Positions 38,418-48,027 of a DNA stretch of 64,000 bases are shown one piece after another. A program made the translations under genes and the position numbers. A model generated the notes under the pieces. That model did not search any database. It was given only the letters and a program-made list of their open reading frames with translations, and was not told where the DNA came from. Source of the stretch: Enterococcus sp. 4G2_DIV0659 (lineage in GTDB: Bacteria; Bacillota; Bacilli; Lactobacillales; Enterococcaceae). The stretch's first letter is position 1, and each line of letters begins with the position of its first letter. The stretch lies in assembly GCF_002140715.2 (NCBI RefSeq), contig NZ_NGLE02000001.1:1833001-1897000 (forward strand). Direction: 5' to 3'.

Positions 38418-38912
38418 ATGCGCTATCCTATAGTAATCCACCCTAATGAACGTTTGAAACAAAAAGCAAAACCAGTAACAATGATTACGGATGAAACCAT
38501 TACACTTTTAGAAGATATGTATGAAACAATGATTGCTCACGATGGAATTGGTCTTGCAGCACCTCAAATCGGCAAAAACCTACAACTTGCAGTAATCGAA
38601 GTAGATGAGGAAACGGGCTTGTTTGAACTGATCAATCCTGAAATTATTGACAGTAAAGGAACAGATATTGATGTGGAAGGCTGTTTAAGTATTCCAGAAA
38701 CCTTTGGAACTGTGGAACGAGCGGATGAAGTGACTGTTCGTTATTTCGACCGTGAAGGAGATGAAATCGAAGTAACCGCTTATGGCTATTTAGCTAGAGC
38801 TTTTCAACATGAAATCGATCATTTAAACGGCGAATTGTTCATTGATAAAATCATTGAACCAATCAAACCAGAAGATTTAGATGCATATATGGAGGAACAT
38901 TTTGATGACTAA
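38418..38912 (+). CDS. def: Peptide deformylase
   Basis: 164-aa metalloenzyme removing the formyl group from new proteins. Motif 1 [10 protein letters not shown] (about residues 43-52), motif 2 EGCLSIPE (about 88-95) with the metal Cys, and motif 3 HEIDHLNG (about 131-138) with the two His and catalytic Glu are all present. Its end overlaps fmt (ATGACTAA), coupling the two formyl-methionine enzymes. Confidence 0.97.
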   Translation: MRYPIVIHPNERLKQKAKPVTMITDETITLLEDMYETMIAHDGIGLAAPQIGKNLQLAVIEVDEETGLFELINPEIIDSKGTDIDVEGCLSIPETFGTVERADEVTVRYFDREGDEIEVTAYGYLARAFQHEIDHLNGELFIDKIIEPIKPEDLDAYMEEHFDD

Positions 38913-39846
38913 AATAATATTTATGGGAACACCTGCGTTTTCTGTTCCTGTTTTAGAAGGATTAATTGAAAAGGGCTATGAGATTCAAGCGGTAGTCACA
39001 CAGCCTGATCGCCCTGTTGGACGAAAAAAAGTAATTACACCAACCCCTGTAAAAGAAGCCGCATTGAAACATAATCTACTTGTCTTACAGCCTGAAAAAA
39101 TCTCAGGTTCACCAGAGATGGATCAAATCATTGAGCTTGCGCCAGATTTGATTGTGACGGCCGCTTTTGGGCAGTTTTTACCAGAGAAAATTTTACATGC
39201 GCCTAAATTTGGGGCAATCAATGTTCATGCGTCTTTATTACCTAAATATCGAGGTGGTGCTCCTGTTCATTATTCGATTATTGAAGGCGAAAAAGAAACA
39301 GGCGTTACCATTATGGAAATGGTGAAAAAAATGGATGCAGGTGATATTCTATCGCAAAAAGCAATTCCAATCACTAAAACAGATGATGTGGGCACAATGT
39401 TTGATAAATTAAGTGTTGTTGGTAAAGAATTGTTGTTAGAAACACTGCCTAAACTGTTAGCGAACGAAATTACTCCGATCCCTCAAGATGAAACCAAGGT
39501 GACATTTTCACCGAATATTACTAGAGAGCAAGAACAAATTGACTGGCATAAAACGGCTGAGCAAGTTGATAATCAAGTGCGCGGTATGTGTCCATGGCCG
39601 ACAGCCTTTACCACATACAATGAAACCAACTGGAAACTTTGGGAGGTTACACCGCTAGAGGAAACAACAGAAGCTATGCCAGGAACAATCATCAAACGTA
39701 GCAAAAAAGAGCTATGGGTTGCGTGCGGCAAAGGAACCGTTCTTGCTATTAATACGCTTCAGCCATCAGGCAAAGGAAAATTATTTATTCAAGATTTCTT
39801 AAATGGGGTTGGTAAAACAGTCGCAGAATCAGATAAGGTGGGCTAA
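38905..39846 (+). CDS. fmt: Methionyl-tRNA formyltransferase
   Basis: 313-aa enzyme that formylates initiator Met-tRNA using 10-formyl-tetrahydrofolate. The N-terminal [17 protein letters not shown], the catalytic [20 protein letters not shown] region (about residues 105-124) and the C-terminal OB-like domain are present. GGAGG lies 8 bases before the ATG at 38905. Overlaps def by eight bases. Confidence 0.97.
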   Translation: MTKIIFMGTPAFSVPVLEGLIEKGYEIQAVVTQPDRPVGRKKVITPTPVKEAALKHNLLVLQPEKISGSPEMDQIIELAPDLIVTAAFGQFLPEKILHAPKFGAINVHASLLPKYRGGAPVHYSIIEGEKETGVTIMEMVKKMDAGDILSQKAIPITKTDDVGTMFDKLSVVGKELLLETLPKLLANEITPIPQDETKVTFSPNITREQEQIDWHKTAEQVDNQVRGMCPWPTAFTTYNETNWKLWEVTPLEETTEAMPGTIIKRSKKELWVACGKGTVLAINTLQPSGKGKLFIQDFLNGVGKTVAESDKVG

Positions 39847-39851
39847 AAGAG

Positions 39852-41216
39852 ATGGGGAAAAAAATACCAACAAGAGTAAAAAGTTCGGTTCGTTACGTAG
39901 CGTTAAGAACGATTGAGCGTGTAGATAATGGTGGAGCATACTCAAATTTACTATTGAACGAGATGATCAATAACTCCGCATTAGGAGAAAAAGATAGTCG
40001 TTTATTCACAGAACTTGTTTATGGAACCATTAGCCGTAAATTGTTACTAGAATACTATTTAACACCTTTTATTCAAAATCCTAAAAAAGTCGACAGTTGG
40101 GTGAAAAATCTACTAAGTCTGTCTGTCTATCAGCTAGTCTTTTTAGACAAAATTCCTGATCATGCCATCATCAATGAAGCAGTGGAAATTGGTAAGCACA
40201 GAGGAAATATTGGGGTTGCTCGATTTGTTAATGGTGTGCTTCGAGCTTTTCAACGTGAAGGAGCTCCTGGTTTAGAAAAAATCAAAGACCCTGTAGATCG
40301 TTTATCTGTGGAAATCAGTATGCCTAAATGGTTGACAGAAAAGCTGATCAAGCAAATGGGAGTAGAAGAAACGAGAAAATTAGGTCTGTCGCTTTTTGAA
40401 AAAAGTCATGTAAGCGGTCGTGTGGATACTCGTGAAATCAGTATCGCTGATGCGCTGGAAGAACTGCAAAAAGACCATATCGAAGCTTTTTCTAGCCAAG
40501 TGTCGCCTTATGGTGTGGTAGCAGACAAAGGATTTTTAGCTGGCAACTATCTATTTGAAGCTGGAAAATTAACGATTCAAGATGAAAGTTCAATGTTAGT
40601 TGCTCCAGCTATGCAAATCGAAAAAAATCATGTTGTTTTAGATGCATGCGCTGCACCAGGAGGAAAAACGACCCATATTGCGACTTTCCTTGATAGAAAA
40701 CAAGGTGGACGTGTGAAGGCGTTGGATATCCATGATCATAAAATAAAATTGATTAAACAAAATGCTGAACGTCTTCATGTCAAAGAAGTTGTTGATACTG
40801 AGAAACTGGATGCGCGTAAAGTTGGAGAAGCGTTTCCGGCAGAGTATTTTGACCGAATTTTAGTGGATGCGCCCTGTTCGGGCTTAGGTCTGATGCGTCG
40901 AAAACCAGATATTAAGTACCATAAATCAGCGCAAGATTTTGAACAGTTACCGAAAATACAATTAGAAATTCTAGAAAGTGTTGCACATACATTGAAACAA
41001 TGGGGTATAATGGTCTATAGCACATGCACAATTGCCGAAGAAGAAAATCAAGAAGTTGTTGCAGCATTTTTAGAAAAACATTCAGAATTTAAAAAAATTG
41101 ATATCGAGGTAAACGAAGCTGTTCAATCCGCTATAAAGGATCAAATGCTGACATTGTACCCGCATCAATTAGGAACAGATGGCTTTTTTATTTGTTGTAT
41201 GCAGAAAGTTTGTTAA
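39852..41216 (+). CDS. rsmB: 16S rRNA (cytosine-967-C5)-methyltransferase
   Basis: 454-aa RNA methyltransferase. A NusB-like N-terminal domain (about residues 1-150) is followed by the SAM-binding motif DACAAPGGKTTHIA (about 270-283) and the two catalytic cysteines in DAPCSGLG and STCTI. Length and position after fmt are the standard arrangement. Confidence 0.96.
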   Translation: MGKKIPTRVKSSVRYVALRTIERVDNGGAYSNLLLNEMINNSALGEKDSRLFTELVYGTISRKLLLEYYLTPFIQNPKKVDSWVKNLLSLSVYQLVFLDKIPDHAIINEAVEIGKHRGNIGVARFVNGVLRAFQREGAPGLEKIKDPVDRLSVEISMPKWLTEKLIKQMGVEETRKLGLSLFEKSHVSGRVDTREISIADALEELQKDHIEAFSSQVSPYGVVADKGFLAGNYLFEAGKLTIQDESSMLVAPAMQIEKNHVVLDACAAPGGKTTHIATFLDRKQGGRVKALDIHDHKIKLIKQNAERLHVKEVVDTEKLDARKVGEAFPAEYFDRILVDAPCSGLGLMRRKPDIKYHKSAQDFEQLPKIQLEILESVAHTLKQWGIMVYSTCTIAEEENQEVVAAFLEKHSEFKKIDIEVNEAVQSAIKDQMLTLYPHQLGTDGFFICCMQKVC

Positions 41217-41231
41217 ACGAGGTGAAGCAAA

Positions 41232-41981
41232 GTGGAAATCAATTTTCAAACAGATGTCGGACGAAAACGAAATACCAATCAAGATTATGCAGGGCTATTT
41301 GAGAATCAAGTAGGCATTTCTTTAGCGATTTTAGCTGATGGGATGGGTGGTCATCAAGCAGGTGATGTTGCGAGTCAGATGGCAGTTAATCATTTAGGTG
41401 CCCGCTGGCAAGAAAATTCTCTTGATACATCGGAAAAAGCAGCACAATGGTTGATCAAAGAAATTCAAGCTGGAAACGAAATGATCTATGAAAAAGGGCA
41501 GTCTCAGCCTGAATATTTAGGGATGGGCACAACCATCGTTAGTGCAGTATTGCTGGATCAGTCATTTGTGTTGGCTAATATTGGAGACAGTCGCGCTTAT
41601 TTGGTTCGTAATAATCAATTGCGCCAACTAACGGAAGATCATTCTTTAGTCAATGAATTAGTAAAATCAGGTGAAATTACTCGCGAAATGGCTGCCAATC
41701 ACCCACGGAAAAATGTCTTGACGCGCTCATTAGGTATGCCTAGAACGGTGGAAGTTGATGTGACGAACCATCTTTGGATACCCGATGATTATATTTTGTT
41801 GTGTTCAGATGGTCTGACAAATATGGTTGCAGAAGAAGATATCTTGGCGATTTTGCTCTCGGAAAAACCATTAAATGAAAAAGTTGAAACATTGATCGCC
41901 ACAGCAAATGAAGCTGGTGGAGCAGATAATATTACTGTATTAGTTATTTATTTTGACGAACAGAAGGAGGAAAACCAATGA
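41232..41981 (+). CDS. stp: PP2C-type Ser/Thr phosphatase (PrpC/Stp, IreP-like)
   Basis: 249-aa PPM phosphatase that dephosphorylates targets of the adjacent kinase. Metal-binding motifs are visible: R-K-x-N-Q-D near residue 12, [15 protein letters not shown] (about 36-50), [16 protein letters not shown] and GGADNITV. The start is a GTG. Its stop overlaps the kinase start (ATGA). The pair corresponds to IreP/IreK of E. faecalis, which governs cell-wall stress responses and cephalosporin tolerance (known for the family). Confidence 0.96.
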   Translation: MEINFQTDVGRKRNTNQDYAGLFENQVGISLAILADGMGGHQAGDVASQMAVNHLGARWQENSLDTSEKAAQWLIKEIQAGNEMIYEKGQSQPEYLGMGTTIVSAVLLDQSFVLANIGDSRAYLVRNNQLRQLTEDHSLVNELVKSGEITREMAANHPRKNVLTRSLGMPRTVEVDVTNHLWIPDDYILLCSDGLTNMVAEEDILAILLSEKPLNEKVETLIATANEAGGADNITVLVIYFDEQKEENQ

Positions 41982-44152
41982 TCGAAATCGGCAGAAAATT
42001 GAATGGTCGATATCATATTATTGGCAATATCGGTAGCGGTGGCATGGCGAACGTTTTTCTTGCTCATGACCTGATCTTAGACCGGGATGTAGCGGTGAAA
42101 GTGCTGCGTTTTGACTTTCAAAATGATCAAGCAGCCATTCGCCGTTTTCAAAGAGAAGCATTAGCGGCTACTGAATTGGTTCATCCGAATATCGTCAGTG
42201 TTTATGATGTTGGTGAAGAAGACGGCCTACAATACTTAGTAATGGAATATGTAAAGGGCATGGATCTGAAAAGATATATCCAAACACAATATCCGATCCC
42301 TTATGCAAAAACAGTGGATATCATGGAACAAATTTTATCAGCTGTTTCATTAGCCCACGAACATAGAATTATCCATAGAGACTTAAAACCACAAAATATT
42401 TTGATGGACGAAAGCGGCGTAGTGAAAATCACCGATTTTGGGATTGCCATTGCACTAACAGAAACCTCTATCACGCAAACCAATACAATGCTGGGTTCCG
42501 TACATTACTTGTCTCCAGAACAAGCACGCGGCAGCATGGCAACGAATCAATCAGATGTTTATGCGGTTGGAATTATTTTATATGAAATGCTGACAAGTAA
42601 TGTTCCGTTTGACGGTGAATCAGCCGTTACAATTGCATTGAAACACTTTCAAGAAGAAATGCCTTCGGTTAAAACATTTGATCCTAACATTCCTCAATCT
42701 TTGGAGAATGTAGTTTTGCATGCGACAGCGAAAGATCCTGCTGATCGCTATAAAACAGCAGAAGAAATGTCTCGTGATTTATACACAGTATTAGCAGCAA
42801 ATCGATTGAATGAACCTAAATGGCAGCCCACAGGTTTGATGGGAGAAACGAAAATCTTAACGCCAATTACAGAAGATACGCCAATGCCATCTTCATTTAA
42901 TACAATGGAAACACCACCGCAAGAACAGAATGAACATGAAGAAGCGGAACAAGAAGCTGCAGCTAAAAAGAAAAAGAAGAAAAAACGTAGGTTGATAGTC
43001 ATGCTCTTTTTAGCGATGGCGTTAATTGTTGGTGGAGTACTGTATTTTGCTGGTAGTGGCAATGATGAAATGAAAATACCAGATGTAAAAGATAAAACAG
43101 AAGCTGATGCTAGAAGCACATTGAAAGAAGCAGGTTTTTTAGGGGTCAAATCCGAGACCAAAGAAGTTCCTGATGAAACAGTCGCCGAAGGACACGTGGT
43201 TAAAACAGATCCACTGGCGGGTTCGACTGTGAAAAAAAATAAAGAAATAACTTTATATGTCAGCTCAGGAAGTAAAAAAATCAAATTAGACGATTACACT
43301 GGGCAAAACTATAAAGATGCGATTGAAGCCTTAGGGAAGCTAGGATTCCAAGAAAGTCGTATCAAAATTACGAAAGAAACGGACTCTAAAGTAGACGAAG
43401 ATAAAGTGATTCGTCAAACACCAGACTCTGGTGAAGAAGTTGATCCAAAAACAGATGAGATTACGTTAGTCGTAAGTGAAGGCCCTGAAAGTGTTTATCT
43501 ACCTGATTATGTTAGCCTAGGGTATAACTACGATACAGCAGTATCTGATTTGTTAACAAATATAGGCATCAAAGAAAGTCAAATTACTCGAGTGGACAAA
43601 GCCAGTGATACGGTAGAAAAAGGCTTAGTCATGGGACAAAATCCAGCAGCAGGTAATTTATTTAATCCTAAAAAAGGCAAAGTTACTCTGACTGTCAGCT
43701 CTGGTCCAGATAAAACAACTCAAAGCAGTTCTGACTCAAATAAAATTACTTTAGGTAATTATGAAGGCCGTTTGTATGACAACGTTGTGGCTGATCTCGT
43801 TGCACTGGGAATTAAGTATGAGCAAGTGGATGAAGCGAGTGATTTAGAAAAAGGCAAAGTTATTTCACAAGAACCGGTAGCAGGAAGTAATTTTGATATT
43901 AAAAAAGATAAAGTTATCTTAAGGGTCAGCAAAGGTCCAAGTAATGTGAGTGTTCCAGATGTCACAGGACTTTCTCCATCAGAAGCAAAAGCAAAAATCG
44001 AAAGCAGTGGTTTAACATTTGTTTCAGGTTCAGGTGATACATCTAAAGGCAAAGTAGTGAGCACTTCACCAAGCGCAGGCGAAAGTGTTGCTAAAGGTGG
44101 AAGTGTGACTGTTAATTTTTCTAGTGATAACCAAGCCAATCCTAATGGCTGA
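41978..44152 (+). CDS. prkC: PASTA-domain Ser/Thr kinase (PrkC/IreK-like)
   Basis: 724-aa membrane kinase sensing cell-wall precursors. Cytoplasmic kinase domain: glycine loop GSGGMANVF (19-27), K41, HRDLKPQN (133-140), DFG (153-155), then a Thr-rich activation segment (161-171). A Lys-rich stretch precedes one transmembrane helix (about 338-357). Outside the cell are five consecutive PASTA-like repeats (about 362-715), each ending in a V-T-L-x-V-S-x-G-type strand. Coupled to stp. Five repeats fit enterococcal IreK. Confidence 0.96.
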   Translation: MIEIGRKLNGRYHIIGNIGSGGMANVFLAHDLILDRDVAVKVLRFDFQNDQAAIRRFQREALAATELVHPNIVSVYDVGEEDGLQYLVMEYVKGMDLKRYIQTQYPIPYAKTVDIMEQILSAVSLAHEHRIIHRDLKPQNILMDESGVVKITDFGIAIALTETSITQTNTMLGSVHYLSPEQARGSMATNQSDVYAVGIILYEMLTSNVPFDGESAVTIALKHFQEEMPSVKTFDPNIPQSLENVVLHATAKDPADRYKTAEEMSRDLYTVLAANRLNEPKWQPTGLMGETKILTPITEDTPMPSSFNTMETPPQEQNEHEEAEQEAAAKKKKKKKRRLIVMLFLAMALIVGGVLYFAGSGNDEMKIPDVKDKTEADARSTLKEAGFLGVKSETKEVPDETVAEGHVVKTDPLAGSTVKKNKEITLYVSSGSKKIKLDDYTGQNYKDAIEALGKLGFQESRIKITKETDSKVDEDKVIRQTPDSGEEVDPKTDEITLVVSEGPESVYLPDYVSLGYNYDTAVSDLLTNIGIKESQITRVDKASDTVEKGLVMGQNPAAGNLFNPKKGKVTLTVSSGPDKTTQSSSDSNKITLGNYEGRLYDNVVADLVALGIKYEQVDEASDLEKGKVISQEPVAGSNFDIKKDKVILRVSKGPSNVSVPDVTGLSPSEAKAKIESSGLTFVSGSGDTSKGKVVSTSPSAGESVAKGGSVTVNFSSDNQANPNG

Positions 44153-44397
44153 AACAATTAAATAAGTTGAGGTGACTGAGACAGAGCTGTAAGAGGCTTG
44201 TCTTGGTCGCTTTTTTTATGAAGAAGTCGAGCCAAAAACGCTACCACGGACCGCAAAATTTAAATAGACGAGTAACTGCTCGCTTTTCAATCACAGGGTC
44301 TACTCGGTTTTTGTAGCTAAGCACTTTTATCTCCTTCATTTAGCTTTTCTCTAACCTGTGGTAAAATGAATTCAGTAGAATTGAGGAGGTGGTATTT
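44153..44397. other. Intergenic region, prkC to rsgA
   Basis: About 245 bases. A weak hairpin near 44170-44216 (GACTGAGACA...TGTCTTGGTC, then GCTTTTTTT) probably terminates the stp-prkC transcript. A TAAAAT near 44361-44366 could be the rsgA -10. No ORF seen. Confidence 0.5.
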
Positions 44398-45288
44398 CTG
44401 AAAGGCCAAATCAGAAAAGCATTAAGTGGTTTTTACTACATTTATACAGATGGAGAAACATACCAAACAAGAGCCCGCGGGAATTTTCGTAACCGTAATA
44501 TCACACCATTAGTCGGGGATGAGGTCATGTTTGAAAGTGATAATCGAACAGACGGCTATTTGTTAGAAGTATATCCTAGACAAAATGAACTTGTTCGCCC
44601 GCCAGTTGCAAATGTGGACCAAGGCGTTATTGTTATGAGTATGGTAGAGCCGAATTTTTCATATAATTTATTGGATCGTTTTTTAGTTACTTTAGAAGAT
44701 AAAAGAATTGACCCGATTATTTATTTGACCAAAGTCGATTTATTGACGGAAACGGAACAAGCTCATTTAGCGGAAATTAAAAAAATATATGAAGCAATCG
44801 GTTACCCAGTTATTGCTGCCACAAAAGAAAATGATGAACAAGCGATTCATGCCTTAGAACAGTATTTTCCTGAAAGTTTGACTGTATTTATGGGGCAATC
44901 TGGCGCAGGGAAATCAACCTTGTTAAACAAAATCTCTCCTGAGTTACAATTGGCGACAAATGAAATTTCCGAATCATTAGGTCGAGGCAAGCACACGACA
45001 CGACATGTGGAACTGCTGCCTTTGTATGATGGTCTTGTCGCTGACACACCTGGATTTAGCTCAATCGATTTTTTAGAAATGGAAACAACCGAATTACCCA
45101 AACAATTTCCAGAATTTGTGGAAGCGTCTGCTTCCTGTAAATTTAGAGAATGTATGCATCGCAAAGAACCAGGTTGTGAAGTGAAACAACGTGTGGAAGC
45201 AGGAACGATTGCTCAAACACGATATGATAACTATTTGCAATTCCTATTAGAAATAGAAAATCGCAGACCTATCTATAAGAAAAAATAA
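44398..45288 (+). CDS. rsgA: Small ribosomal subunit biogenesis GTPase RsgA
   Basis: 296-aa circularly permuted GTPase helping 30S maturation. OB domain (about residues 1-65), G4 YLTKVD, G1 GQSGAGKSTLLN, G3 DTPGFSS, and the C-terminal zinc site C-x4-C-x6-E-P-G-C are all present. The first usable codon after the ribosome site GAGGAGG (44383-44389) with correct spacing is a CTG at 44398, giving M-K-G-Q-I-R-K-A. The GTG at 44389 overlaps the ribosome site. A CTG start is unusual and worth noting. Confidence 0.93.
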   Translation: MKGQIRKALSGFYYIYTDGETYQTRARGNFRNRNITPLVGDEVMFESDNRTDGYLLEVYPRQNELVRPPVANVDQGVIVMSMVEPNFSYNLLDRFLVTLEDKRIDPIIYLTKVDLLTETEQAHLAEIKKIYEAIGYPVIAATKENDEQAIHALEQYFPESLTVFMGQSGAGKSTLLNKISPELQLATNEISESLGRGKHTTRHVELLPLYDGLVADTPGFSSIDFLEMETTELPKQFPEFVEASASCKFRECMHRKEPGCEVKQRVEAGTIAQTRYDNYLQFLLEIENRRPIYKKK

Positions 45289-45350
45289 AAAAAGGTATTT
45301 AGCCAACTAGGCAAAGAATAACAAATATAAAAAATGAAGGAGTGGCGTTC

Positions 45351-46004
45351 ATGAAACTAGCCCCATCGATTTTAAGTGCCGATTTTGCCAATTTAGAAAG
45401 AGATATTCAATTAGTCGAAAAATTAGGAGCTGATTACATTCACGTAGATGTAATGGATGGTCAATTTGTTCCCAATATTACTTTAGGTCCCAACGTAGTT
45501 TCTGCAATCCGACCAGTGACGAAATTACCGTTAGATGTTCATTTGATGATCGTTCAGCCGGAGAATTATATTGATGCGTTTGCTGAAGCGGGTGCAGATA
45601 TCATTACTGTTCATGAAGAGTCGACACCCCATATCCATCGTGCTGTGCAGATGATTAAGGCTAAAGGTGTGAAAGCAGGTGTTGTAATCAATCCTGGAAC
45701 ATCGTTGTCAGCTATTGAAAATGTGTTGGATTTAGTGGATCAAGTTTTAATTATGACTGTGAATCCAGGCTTTGGCGGACAATCATTTATTGAAAGCTCG
45801 TTAGACAAAATTGCTCAATTAAAAGAATGGAAAGAATCAAAAGGCTATACGTATGATATCGAAGTTGATGGCGGCATTGTTCCAGAGACAGCTAAGCGCT
45901 GTAAAGAAGCAGGGGCAAACGTATTTGTAGCAGGTTCATATATCTATAACTCGGAAAGTCCAAAAGATCGTATGGATGCGTTGAGAGCTGTGTTGAACGG
46001 ATGA
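45351..46004 (+). CDS. rpe: Ribulose-phosphate 3-epimerase
   Basis: 217-aa TIM-barrel enzyme of the pentose phosphate pathway. Motifs: [25 protein letters not shown] (catalytic Asp and His), [12 protein letters not shown] and EVDGGI. AAGGAG is 10 bases before the ATG at 45351. Overlaps thiN by four bases (ATGA). Confidence 0.97.
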   Translation: MKLAPSILSADFANLERDIQLVEKLGADYIHVDVMDGQFVPNITLGPNVVSAIRPVTKLPLDVHLMIVQPENYIDAFAEAGADIITVHEESTPHIHRAVQMIKAKGVKAGVVINPGTSLSAIENVLDLVDQVLIMTVNPGFGGQSFIESSLDKIAQLKEWKESKGYTYDIEVDGGIVPETAKRCKEAGANVFVAGSYIYNSESPKDRMDALRAVLNG

Positions 46005-46642
46005 ATCTACTTCTTGTTGCTGGTGGAACGCCTGATGCGTGGCCGCAAGTAAATTCAGCAGATTTCGATTATTTTGTTGGGGTCGATCGAGGCAGTTTGT
46101 TTATTTTGGAAAAAGGCTGGCCGTTGCATTTGGCTGTGGGTGATTTTGATTCTTTAACAGAAGACGAACGTCAGCTTGTGCAAAGAAAAGCCGAAGAGCT
46201 AAAACAAGCTCAAGCTGAAAAAGACGACACGGATACGCAGTTAGCTTTAGCGCTGGCGTTGGAAAAATTTCCGAATGCCAAAGTAACGATGATTGGCACA
46301 ACGGGTGGTCGTTTGGATCATTTTTTATCTAATCTTTGGCTACCATTAGAACCGCGATTTCGACCGTTTGCAGGGCAACTAATCGTAAAAGATGATCAAA
46401 ATAGTATCTCTTATTATTTACCAGGAAGCTATGTGTTAAAAAAAGAGGCGGACATGAGGTATCTTGCGTACTGTTGTTTGACACCTGTTACGAATTTAAC
46501 GCTGACTGAAAGTAAATACACACTAAATCAGGCTGATGTCGATCGCCCAATTTCATATGCAAGTAATGAATTTGTTGGAGAAACAGCAAGTTTTTCCTTT
46601 GATACAGGGCTAATAGCAGTGATTCAAAGTCGAGATAAATAA
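46001..46642 (+). CDS. thiN: Thiamine diphosphokinase
   Basis: 213-aa kinase making thiamine diphosphate from thiamine and ATP. Motifs [21 protein letters not shown] (metal Asp residues), [10 protein letters not shown] and [14 protein letters not shown] are diagnostic. Coupled to rpe, as in other lactic acid bacteria. Confidence 0.96.
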   Translation: MNLLLVAGGTPDAWPQVNSADFDYFVGVDRGSLFILEKGWPLHLAVGDFDSLTEDERQLVQRKAEELKQAQAEKDDTDTQLALALALEKFPNAKVTMIGTTGGRLDHFLSNLWLPLEPRFRPFAGQLIVKDDQNSISYYLPGSYVLKKEADMRYLAYCCLTPVTNLTLTESKYTLNQADVDRPISYASNEFVGETASFSFDTGLIAVIQSRDK

Positions 46643-46674
46643 AAAAAGCTGAACGGCATGCCGTTCGGCTTTTT
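46643..46674. terminator. Bidirectional terminator between thiN and rpmB
   Basis: AAAAAGCTGAACGG-CATG-CCGTTCGGCTTTTT hairpin (one mismatch), right after the thiN stop and convergent with rpmB. Confidence 0.92.
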
Positions 46675-46687
46675 GATTTACGTTCTA

Positions 46688-46876
46688 TTAAACACGCTCG
46701 ATTTTACCAGATTTCAAAGCACGAGTTGACACCCAAACTTTTTTAGGTTTACCGTCTATTAATACACGAACTTTTTGCAAGTTAGGTTTAACAGTACGTT
46801 TAGTAGCGTTCATTGCATGTGAGCGGTTATTGCCGCTGCTTGTCTTACGACCAGTAAAGTAACATACTTTTGCCAT
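46688..46876 (-). CDS. rpmB: 50S ribosomal protein L28
   Basis: 62-aa ribosomal protein with the L28 pattern M-A-K-x-C-Y-x-[18 protein letters not shown], and the basic tail [16 protein letters not shown] precedes the ATG. Marks the left conserved edge of the RiPP island. Confidence 0.97.
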   Translation of the reverse strand: MAKVCYFTGRKTSSGNNRSHAMNATKRTVKPNLQKVRVLIDGKPKKVWVSTRALKSGKIERV

Positions 46877-47060
46877 TTTTAGTTTCCTCCTTTGCTTTGA
46901 TCTTGGAGCGATAGTTTTCAGCTCATACTAACTTAATTTATCATAGAAAGTAGGTTTTTGCAAGAGGGTAGAGAGGAAAATAAAATAAAGCATGAAAATA
47001 TATCTAGAATAAGCTTAGTTGTATTTTGTAAATATAAATATTAAAGAACTAAAGAGGATG
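46877..47060. other. rpmB upstream region / left edge of the island
   Basis: About 185 bases with the rpmB ribosome site and presumably its promoter (TAAATTAAGTTAGTATGAG on the minus strand). No ORF, repeat or integrase remnant seen at this junction. Confidence 0.4.
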
Positions 47061-47097
47061 AAAAAAGACGGAACGTATCACTACTTCCGTCTTTTTT
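47061..47097. terminator. Terminator of the precursor operon
   Basis: Perfect AAAAAAGACGGAA / TTCCGTCTTTTTT arms with an 11-base loop, three bases after the stop of the 53-aa membrane protein gene (minus strand). Confidence 0.92.
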
Positions 47098-47100
47098 CAC

Positions 47101-47262
47101 TTATTTTTCTGATGACTTACGAAGAGCTCTTGCGTAGAAAATGCCGATACAAGTTGTAATACAAGAAAACAAAATTTTGAGTGGCAAGAAAGTAACTGCA
47201 ATTGTTGACATCATGAACAAGAAAATTAAAACTAATAGTAAATTTAGCTGTTTTTTATCCAT
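47101..47262 (-). CDS. 53-aa two-helix membrane protein (candidate immunity)
   Basis: Last gene of the minus-strand precursor operon, well translated (GAGGAG 5 bases before ATG). The short basic N-terminus (MDKKQ) is followed by two hydrophobic helices (about residues 6-25 and 28-44) and a basic tail (RALRKSSEK). I know no family for it. Small two-helix proteins directly behind bacteriocin genes often protect the producer, so self-immunity is the first guess, purely from context. Confidence 0.75.
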   Translation of the reverse strand: MDKKQLNLLLVLIFLFMMSTIAVTFLPLKILFSCITTCIGIFYARALRKSSEK

Positions 47263-47283
47263 CCTTACTCCTCATTTCATAAA

Positions 47284-47394
47284 TTATGTTACAGCAATAG
47301 CGATGATGCCTATCCCAACACCAACACCGATTGTTGAGCACCATCCGCAGTTCAAAAGTTTTTCTTGTTGCTCAACCATTTTAATCGATTTCAT
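47284..47394 (-). CDS. Daptide-type RiPP precursor peptide, 36 aa
   Basis: Precursor 3 of the cluster. ATG 7 bases after AGGAGG. The leader MKSIKMVEQQEKLLN is alike in length and pattern to the other two. The core is about CGWCSTIGVGVGIGIIAIAVT: two Cys, a G-x-G-x-G-x-G run and a C-terminal Ala-Val-Thr. It ends with Thr like its siblings, the residue known to be converted in daptides. The two cysteines are unique to this copy and could form a disulfide. Leader/core boundary near residue 15 is inferred from conservation. Confidence 0.85.
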   Translation of the reverse strand: MKSIKMVEQQEKLLNCGWCSTIGVGVGIGIIAIAVT

Positions 47395-47446
47395 TATGAT
47401 TCCTCCTAGATTGTATTTTTTCATAAAAGCTTTGGATTTACTTATT

Positions 47447-47566
47447 TTAGGTTACTGTAATAACTCCTACAGCGATTCCAACACCAATTCCGACACCTGT
47501 CCAAAAATCGCCAACATGACCGTTCAATAACTGTTTTTCAACCTCTACAAACTTAATAGTTTTCAT
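47447..47566 (-). CDS. Daptide-type RiPP precursor peptide, 39 aa
   Basis: Precursor 2. ATG 9 bases after a perfect AAAGGAGG. The leader MKTIKFVEVEKQLLN is followed by a hydrophobic core, GHVGDFWTGVGIG then VGIAVGVITVT. It shares FWTGVGIG with precursor 1 and the G-V-G-I-G run with precursor 3. The core has no charge except one Asp and His, and would form a hydrophobic helix. It ends in Thr. Such short ORFs are usually missed by gene callers. Confidence 0.87.
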   Translation of the reverse strand: MKTIKFVEVEKQLLNGHVGDFWTGVGIGVGIAVGVITVT

Positions 47567-47617
47567 TAGGCGTAGCCTCCTTTCATTACATTATTTTCTT
47601 TCATAGAATAATTGCTG

Positions 47618-47668
47618 TTAAAATTTCCAAATCCAAATTGGCAACATAATAGGGGAAATCCAATTCAT
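47618..47668 (-). CDS. 16-aa peptide ORF in the precursor operon
   Basis: Very short ORF with an excellent ribosome site (AGGAGG 8 bases before ATG), between precursors 1 and 2. The product MNWISPIMLPIWIWKF has three Trp, two Pro and no leader-like segment. It could be an unmodified signal peptide for the AgrC-like kinase, a small membrane-active peptide, or a translated spacer. Nothing in sequence decides this. Confidence 0.5.
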   Translation of the reverse strand: MNWISPIMLPIWIWKF

Positions 47669-47701
47669 AATTTTCACCTCCTGATTATTAAATTCTCATT
47701 A

Positions 47702-47806
47702 TTATGTTATAGCGATTGCACCACCAATAACTATTCCAATACCAACGCCTGTCCAAAAGCCATTTAGTACTTTAGTATTTGTTTCTTCAAATTTAAGTTT
47801 GTTCAT
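47702..47806 (-). CDS. Daptide-type RiPP precursor peptide, 34 aa
   Basis: Precursor 1, first gene of the minus-strand operon. ATG 8 bases after AGAGGT. The leader MNKLKFEETNTKVLN is followed by the core GFWTGVGIGIVIGGAIAIT. Same F-W-T-G-V-G-I-G as precursor 2 and C-terminal Thr. Residues 14-15 (L-N) are identical in all three, marking the probable recognition or cleavage area. Confidence 0.87.
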   Translation of the reverse strand: MNKLKFEETNTKVLNGFWTGVGIGIVIGGAIAIT

Positions 47807-47850
47807 ATATCTTACCTCTGTTCCTTCATTTTTTTGTTGTGCACACTTAA

Positions 47851-47856
47851 AGTATA
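47851..47856 (-). promoter_or_regulatory. Putative -10 of the precursor operon
   Basis: TATACT on the minus strand, 45 bases before the first precursor ATG; no recognisable -35 at 16-18 bases, so activation by the LytTR regulator is plausible. Confidence 0.5.
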
Positions 47857-47937
47857 GGCTGATTTGTCTACTCACTGCTTTTTTATCCTCATCCCTTATT
47901 TCTATCGCTTATTCGTTTTCAAATCCGTCTTTATAAA

Positions 47938-47959
47938 ACGTTTAGGCATTCTTAAACGT
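47938..47959. promoter_or_regulatory. Inverted repeat in the divergent RiPP promoter region
   Basis: ACGTTTA-N8-TAAACGT, perfect 7-bp arms, about midway between the two divergent -10 boxes. ACGTTTA resembles half-sites of LytTR-family regulators (ACGTTwA-like in bacteriocin systems), though those are usually direct repeats. Candidate binding site for the response regulator at 56896-57615. Confidence 0.5.
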
Positions 47960-48027
47960 AAAAAAATACAATTAAGATAAGAATAAAGTGATTTGAGAGA
48001 AGATGCGTGGTTTCTATGGTCTATGGA

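Noticed and set aside
42748..43284. 178-codon minus-strand frame inside prkC
   Set aside because: Antisense to the transmembrane and PASTA region of a conserved kinase; composition artefact.
47141..47530. 129-codon plus-strand frame across the precursor region
   Set aside because: It has no ribosome site or recognisable domain and is antisense to four well-initiated minus-strand ORFs.
47101..47806. Circular or leaderless class II bacteriocins instead of daptide precursors
   Set aside because: Circular bacteriocin loci carry SpoIIM-like membrane proteins and lack aminotransferase, dehydrogenase and methyltransferase genes. The conserved 15-residue leader also argues against leaderless peptides.
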